Source: Persea americana
Taxonomy: Eukaryota; Streptophyta; Magnoliopsida; Laurales; Lauraceae
Reading direction: 5' to 3'
NCBI GenBank assembly: GCA_029852735.1
Contig: CM056820.1
Location: forward strand, 41,403,522-41,467,521
DNA: 64,000 bases
Shown here: piece by piece, positions 59,231 through 64,000 of the stretch
Position numbering within the stretch: position 1 is the stretch's first letter
Layout of the letters: each line of letters opens with the position of its first letter
Made by a program: the position numbers and the translations under genes
Notes under the pieces: model-generated
What the model was told of the DNA's origin: nothing
Database searches by the model: none
Seen by the model: only the letters and a program-made list of their open reading frames with translations

Positions 59231-62200
59231 CAGGGATTAAAAAAACGGACTCGGACTCGGACTCGGCTCGGGCCGAGTCCGAGTCGACTCGGCCGAGTCG
59301 CATGAGCCTTGACCGAGTCGGTTGAGTCCCATATTTATTATAAAAAAAAAATAAAAGAAGGAAAAAAAATTTTCTCCTTTTTTTCCATCCAATCTATTCA
59401 TAATTCCATATATAAAGTTTTACTCTCTTCATTGATCATTCTAATACGTTATTTAAGGATAGAAATATAGGATAATAATAACAAAATCGCAAGCCATTTT
59501 ATAATTTAATTGCAATTAAAATTTAAAATTTAAAACTAAAAAGTAGAAAATACAATATACATGTTTCCAACTTTCAATATCCACTCTCAAGTCTCAACTC
59601 TCAAGTCTCAATTTAGTCAATTATCAAGTCAACTAGTAAGATCAATCATCAAAGATGTAACTAAGCTTTAAATTTCAATTATATTTATAGCATATAAAAA
59701 TGTAAAACCATACCTTAGCTCTTTCTTGTTAAAATTTAAATGCTAATTCCATGTTGAATGCCTTGCGGGTTCTAGATCTTCATCTTCGTCGTTATTTTGA
59801 CTTTGACGATAGTATTGAGCAACATCAAAATGAAAGAACCCTTGCCCCGCTCTTGGAGTTATATGACCTTCTCCATAGTTTGATGATGGAGCCATAACTT
59901 GAAGTTGAGGATATTCATATGGCGGTTACACTTGTGGGGGTGTGGCCATAGGTACTAGTAATCCATACTGTTGTTGCCCATACCCATGCGAAGGACCACC
60001 GTATCTACCATACTGCTGCGGCTGTCCATACTCAGACGAAGGATCATGAAATTGATCTCCATATTGTTGCCCATATCCATATGAACTATCAGAACTTGTG
60101 ATCCAAGGGCTTGATGCCATTTGATGCGACTGAGGATATTCATCTGTTGGCTCACTTCCTTTACCTCTGCCCCACCCACGTGACCCACCAACAGGCTCAC
60201 TTGGACTATAATCTACATTAATGTTGTCATGTCCACCACCACGTCCATCATCACTACCTTCGTATGCCTGCTCGTTCTGGCCCTGTTCACCTCCTTCTCG
60301 TGAGCCACTCTTGCTAGAAGATGATGTTTTATGCTGTTCATCTTCTTCTTCATGAGTGGCCAACCTTTGGCTTTGTCTTGTCTTTGCATGAGTGCTTTTA
60401 TCCTTTGACTTTCGCGTGTATTGGAAAGTTGGTTTTGATATTTCTCTAGCCCCCTCGACACGTTCTGAAGTAAAACGTGTCAACTCTGGACCACAGTTAT
60501 GACCACGTCCCGAGCCTTGCGATGACGAGGTTGCTAGACCCTTACCCTTATCGCGCGCTGATCGCGCTGTAAAAGTAGGCGTAGTAGATCTAGAACTCGG
60601 ATGCTGTGGTGGGGAAATATGTCCTTCATTCGACTGAAATTCTTTAACATCAGCCATTGCTTCATCGAAGAATGTTGTATCATTTAATACTGGCTCCTCT
60701 CTTTCAGCCAACCATTCATCAAGAGGGTCATCTTCCTCGAATATATAATCCAAATTAATTGGTTCGTAGTCGCCGTTGTCTCTTCTCATTAGATTCCTTG
60801 CCCGTAACCTCATGTTGTAATGGACAAAGACTAACTTCTCCAACTTAGCCATAGTAAGGCGATTACGGGTCTTAGTGTGTATCAAGCTGAATGTGCTCCA
60901 ATTCCTTTCACATCCCGAAGATGAGGCTGTTTGGCTCAATATTCTTTTTGCAAAATATCTTAAATGGGGAACCTCATCACCAAATGTAGCCTACCATTCA
61001 GCTGTGTTAAAAGACCAAAACAATAAAATCAAATGTTTGTTATAATTCATAAATTACTATATTTCATCTAATTTAAGTATTGAAATTTGAGAATAATACC
61101 TAGATCCATTTGCTTACGACCCAATATGGCTGCGTCTGATCCAAAACTACCTAGAACGCCCTTGTAGTTTTTCAACTATAAAAGTTAAGATTTAGAAGTT
61201 AGCACTTAGCAGTTAGTACTTTTTCAAATTTCAACTAATCTGTGAATAATAATGTCATGATCTATGACATCTTTACCTGGTTAAGAATTGTAATTTGATA
61301 TTGCGCGTTATTTGTCATAGCCTCTAACGTTTTTTTCAAGCCACGGAAAACTTCTTCATGGTTAGAAAAGTGTTTGCTATAGAAGCAGCTTGGGTTCAAG
61401 TAGTTTGCTGCATGCCACGACATCATTAAGTAATAAGTATTGATTATTATATTCCAAAATAAAGTAATAAACAATAACTAGTTAGTATTCTATTTATAAT
61501 AACCATAATAGATTAATAGTCAAAAATTACTTGCCGCATGTATGTCTTGATGCATCTGGTTGTCCCATCGATTATCAATGATTTTCTATATCTTCTTATA
61601 ATAAGTCCCATACTTTCCTCTGGACCTTTGCTCTATAGCTAACTTTGCTCTATCCATGGCATCATACACAAAGCCCATTGTGGGCTTCGTATCAGCATCC
61701 ACTAGTTTCAAAACCAAGACAAGAGGCTCGAGTAAGTCAGTAATTCGTTCTGCCCTGTTCCAAAAATCCTCCCCAAGGACAATCTGTTGTACTTTGCGTG
61801 CCAAAGGTTGACGTGAAAAATTTGATTTCATATATGCTGTACTGGTCCACATCTGCATTATGTTAGCTTTGGCACGACAAAGACTCTCAAGGGCTACGAA
61901 GTGCGTAGCAAAGCGTGTGATACCGGGCCTCAAAATCTCACGACCCTCATTCATTTGTCTTAGCAGATCTGTCATGAACTGATGGTTATAGATCAAAGAT
62001 ATCACCATCTTTCCCTTATCAATAGTCTCACGGACATCATCTAATTTGCCAATGTCCTCCAGCATGAGATCAATACAATGTGCCGCGCACGGCACCCAAA
62101 TAATACCCTTACCCTTTTCACACAATTTCTTCGCCGTGGCCTTAAAGTTAGGCGCATTATCTGTCACAATTGCAACAACATATTTGTGCCAATTGTTAAA

Positions 62201-63879
62201 CATGGCCAATGTATCATCAATTAAACTGTACAAATATTCAGCATCCATTCTATGTTCGCTTGTATCTACGGACCTGATAAAAACTGTTCCCGTTACACAG
62301 TAAGCCATGAAATTAATAATGTGTCGCCTATTGTTGCTTGTCCACCCATCACACATAAGCGTGCACCCATACTCCTCCCAAGTTTTGAAGTGATCTTCCA
62401 AGTATCTCCAATAATCAGAAACTTCCATGTCAAGATACTTTCCGCCAATCTCATAAGCAGATGGAGGTTTAACTCCAGGCCTCACCTCAGCTATAGTATC
62501 AACCATGGAGCGATAGTATGATGAATTAGTAACATTCGGTGGAATCCGATTATAATGGAAGAACTTTGAGACGACTCTCCCCATTTTCATGGCTCTAACT
62601 TTCATATCGCCCATGATAGAGCTACTAATCTTTGGTTGTTTTGTACTTTGAGACCGATGTAAGAATGGATCCATTGTCCCTCTCCTTGTTGTGTCCCGAT
62701 AAGGGTCTTGAGGAGCTCTAGAAGAACCAGCCCCAGCTCGTGTCTCATCCATACGAGCCTGCTCAGAAGCAAATTGTTCACGGCTCGCTCTCAAAGCCCT
62801 CCTTAACTTCCTCGCCTCAACATCACCATCACCGTCAGAGTCATCCTCAGAAGTGTCAATCATCTGTATATTTACAACCCTCTCATCAAATTTTTTCTTC
62901 TTTTCTTTCTCTTCTTCTTTTCAAGCAACATGTCTCTCATTTGTTTCCTCACTTCAGTGGGGACATTTGCACATGGTTTAGCTTCCCCTTGTATACCTGC
63001 TAGGTGTTGTTTAAATCTATGGATCCCACCACTGAGAATCTTATGACACCATTTGCATTTGACCTTATGACGGTCTCCTGCAACCATCTCCCCATGTTCC
63101 CATCTGGGGTCAACTTCTTTCTCTTTCTTTTTGGGGGCCATTTGTGATATAATCTAACTATCTGAGTGATAGTAATCTGTACAATCATGAAAATCACATT
63201 CTTTTAACCAAACAATAGTTGAAATTTCATCTACAAACAACCCACACATGTAATCATCTACTCTACATAATTTAAGAATGTAAAATGCAAAAAACCCATA
63301 TTATTAATAATTATTTTTACAAGAAAAAGTAAGGAAAATATTATTATTGCACATATATGCATAGATCTAGTGTTAGAACCATAAATCCATGTTATACAAA
63401 CCCAAAATAATAATTTCATACAAAGAACATACGTAAATAATAATAAAAAATTCGGATTTCTTAATTTTTTATTTTTTTTTATAAAAAAAAGACCCAAAAA
63501 TTAAAAAAAATGCATTTTTAGAAAAAATAATGATCCTCCAAACCATCTTCAAGCAATATCTTCATCTTAGCATCTTCTCCAAACCATATATGCATGTAGA
63601 ATCAAGAAAACAAACCTCAAAGTTGAGAAATAAAAAAACCCTCTTTGATGTGAATAGTGGTTGGATTCTTTGGTAGGCTTGATCTTAAAAAATGGATGGA
63701 TTTGATGATGTTTGATGCTTGAAACACAATTTGGAAGTAGTCTCCTTCACTCTCCACCAAGTAGAATAGAAAAAAAAAGAGCATTTTAGGGAAAGCCCCC
63801 CACTTCGTCGGGGTCGGGGGGGGGGGGGGGGGGGGGACTCGTTGGATGAGTCCCCCTGGACCTGTACCGAGTCCGAGTG
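59231..63879 (-). mobile_element. 4649-bp hAT transposon with perfect 8-bp target duplication
   Basis: GTTTACCT lies at 59223-59230 and 63880-63887. The left end starts CAGGGATTAAAAAAACGGAC and runs into ACTCGG repeats with palindromic CGGCTCGGGCCGAG-type sequence (59246-59325). The right end is CCGAGTCCGAGTG, the inverse of the subterminal ACTCGG motif, so the terminal repeats are short and imperfect. It encodes a transposase on the minus strand and has a 21-G run at 63816-63836. Confidence 0.9.
59926..63141 (-). pseudogene. hAT transposase (BED zinc finger, DUF659, hAT dimerisation), inactivated
   Basis: Exons about 63141-61531, 61407-61277, 61175-61100 and 61001-59926. Order: a BED finger (CKWCHKILSGGIHRFKQHLA), a Lys-rich linker, an acidic stretch (DTSEDDSDGDGD), and the DUF659/RNase H-like core with the candidate catalytic Asp residues in LMCDGWTSNN and AIVTDNAPNF. 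Then comes WVPCAAHCIDLMLEDIG, and the C-terminal hAT dimerisation block SSSGCERNWSTFSLIHTKTR with the candidate Glu. The last ~90 residues are a Gly/Gln/Tyr-rich tail (GYGQQYGDQ, GQPQQYGRYGG). Lesions: a frameshift in the A-rich tract near 62890-62905, and TAG stops at 61588-61586 and 60993-60991, both where relatives have Trp. Catalytic residues are intact, so decay looks recent. Confidence 0.9.
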
Positions 63880-63887
63880 GTTTACCT

Positions 63888-64000
63888 AGTGAACTCAACA
63901 TTATGACACTTCTTAATAACTCGGACAATAGCTCGGCACAGCATACCCTTCCATTAAGAGATCTTATGTGTACTTCAAAGTCAAGCATGCATCACCAGAT
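63888..64000. other. Host intron DNA right of the hAT element
   Basis: Resumes after the right target duplication (AGTGAACTCAAC...). No exon is visible before the window ends. Confidence 0.5.

Larger units (their letters stand above)
59072..64000 (+). other. RING-gene intron occupied by a hAT element, continuing past the window
   Basis: The intron opens with GTAATG at 59072 and no further RING-gene exon is seen to 64000. It is interrupted by the hAT element 59231-63879; host intron sequence resumes at 63888 (after the target duplication). Confidence 0.6.

Overview
The window is nuclear DNA from a flowering plant. It has intron-rich genes of plant-specific families, long introns filled with retrotransposons, tRNA-derived SINEs, solo LTRs, Mutator-like, hAT-like and Tourist-like elements, and AT-rich intergenic DNA with many microsatellites. 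I cannot name the species. A woody, TE-rich angiosperm fits, but that is inference.

Three host genes can be supported. (1) Positions 445 to 8751, minus strand: a calcineurin B-like (CBL) Ca2+ sensor closest to the CBL4/SOS3 clade. Seven coding exons are in the window and the last short one lies off the left edge. A decayed LINE sits in its largest intron, and its TATA box and untranslated leader exon lie at about 9517-9670. (2) Positions 45388 to 49636, minus strand: a two-exon DUF212 gene (acid phosphatase/vanadium haloperoxidase-related, probably plastid-targeted), with a 3.5 kb intron. (3) From about 51 kb past the right edge, plus strand: the 5' part of a RING/PHD zinc-finger gene of the Arabidopsis At4g10930 type. 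Its first coding exon is tandemly duplicated. A 4.65 kb hAT element with an 8-bp target duplication occupies the intron after its last visible exon. Genes 2 and 3 are divergent, with about 1.4 kb between their 5' ends.

The 35 kb between genes 1 and 2 is a mosaic of mobile DNA. From left to right: an orphan duplicate of the CBL promoter and leader, split by a later insertion; a dead Mutator-like transposase fused to an OTU-type protease domain; a strong hairpin; a foldback MITE; a 2.5 kb foldback element; a 3.15 kb solo LTR with a perfect 5-bp target duplication; two SINEs; a Pack-MULE-like element with about 190-bp terminal repeats; a copia-type solo LTR; a Tourist-like MITE; a scrambled local duplication; and a second Tourist-like MITE with a 1.35 kb Mutator-like element inserted in it, flanked by a 10-bp target duplication.

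I found no CRISPR array, rRNA, organellar insert or convincing true tRNA gene. The observations most worth following are the duplicated RING exon, the orphan CBL promoter copy, the near-perfect hairpin at 17.7 kb, the two Pack-MULE-like elements, and the very short retro-insertion at 47.8 kb.
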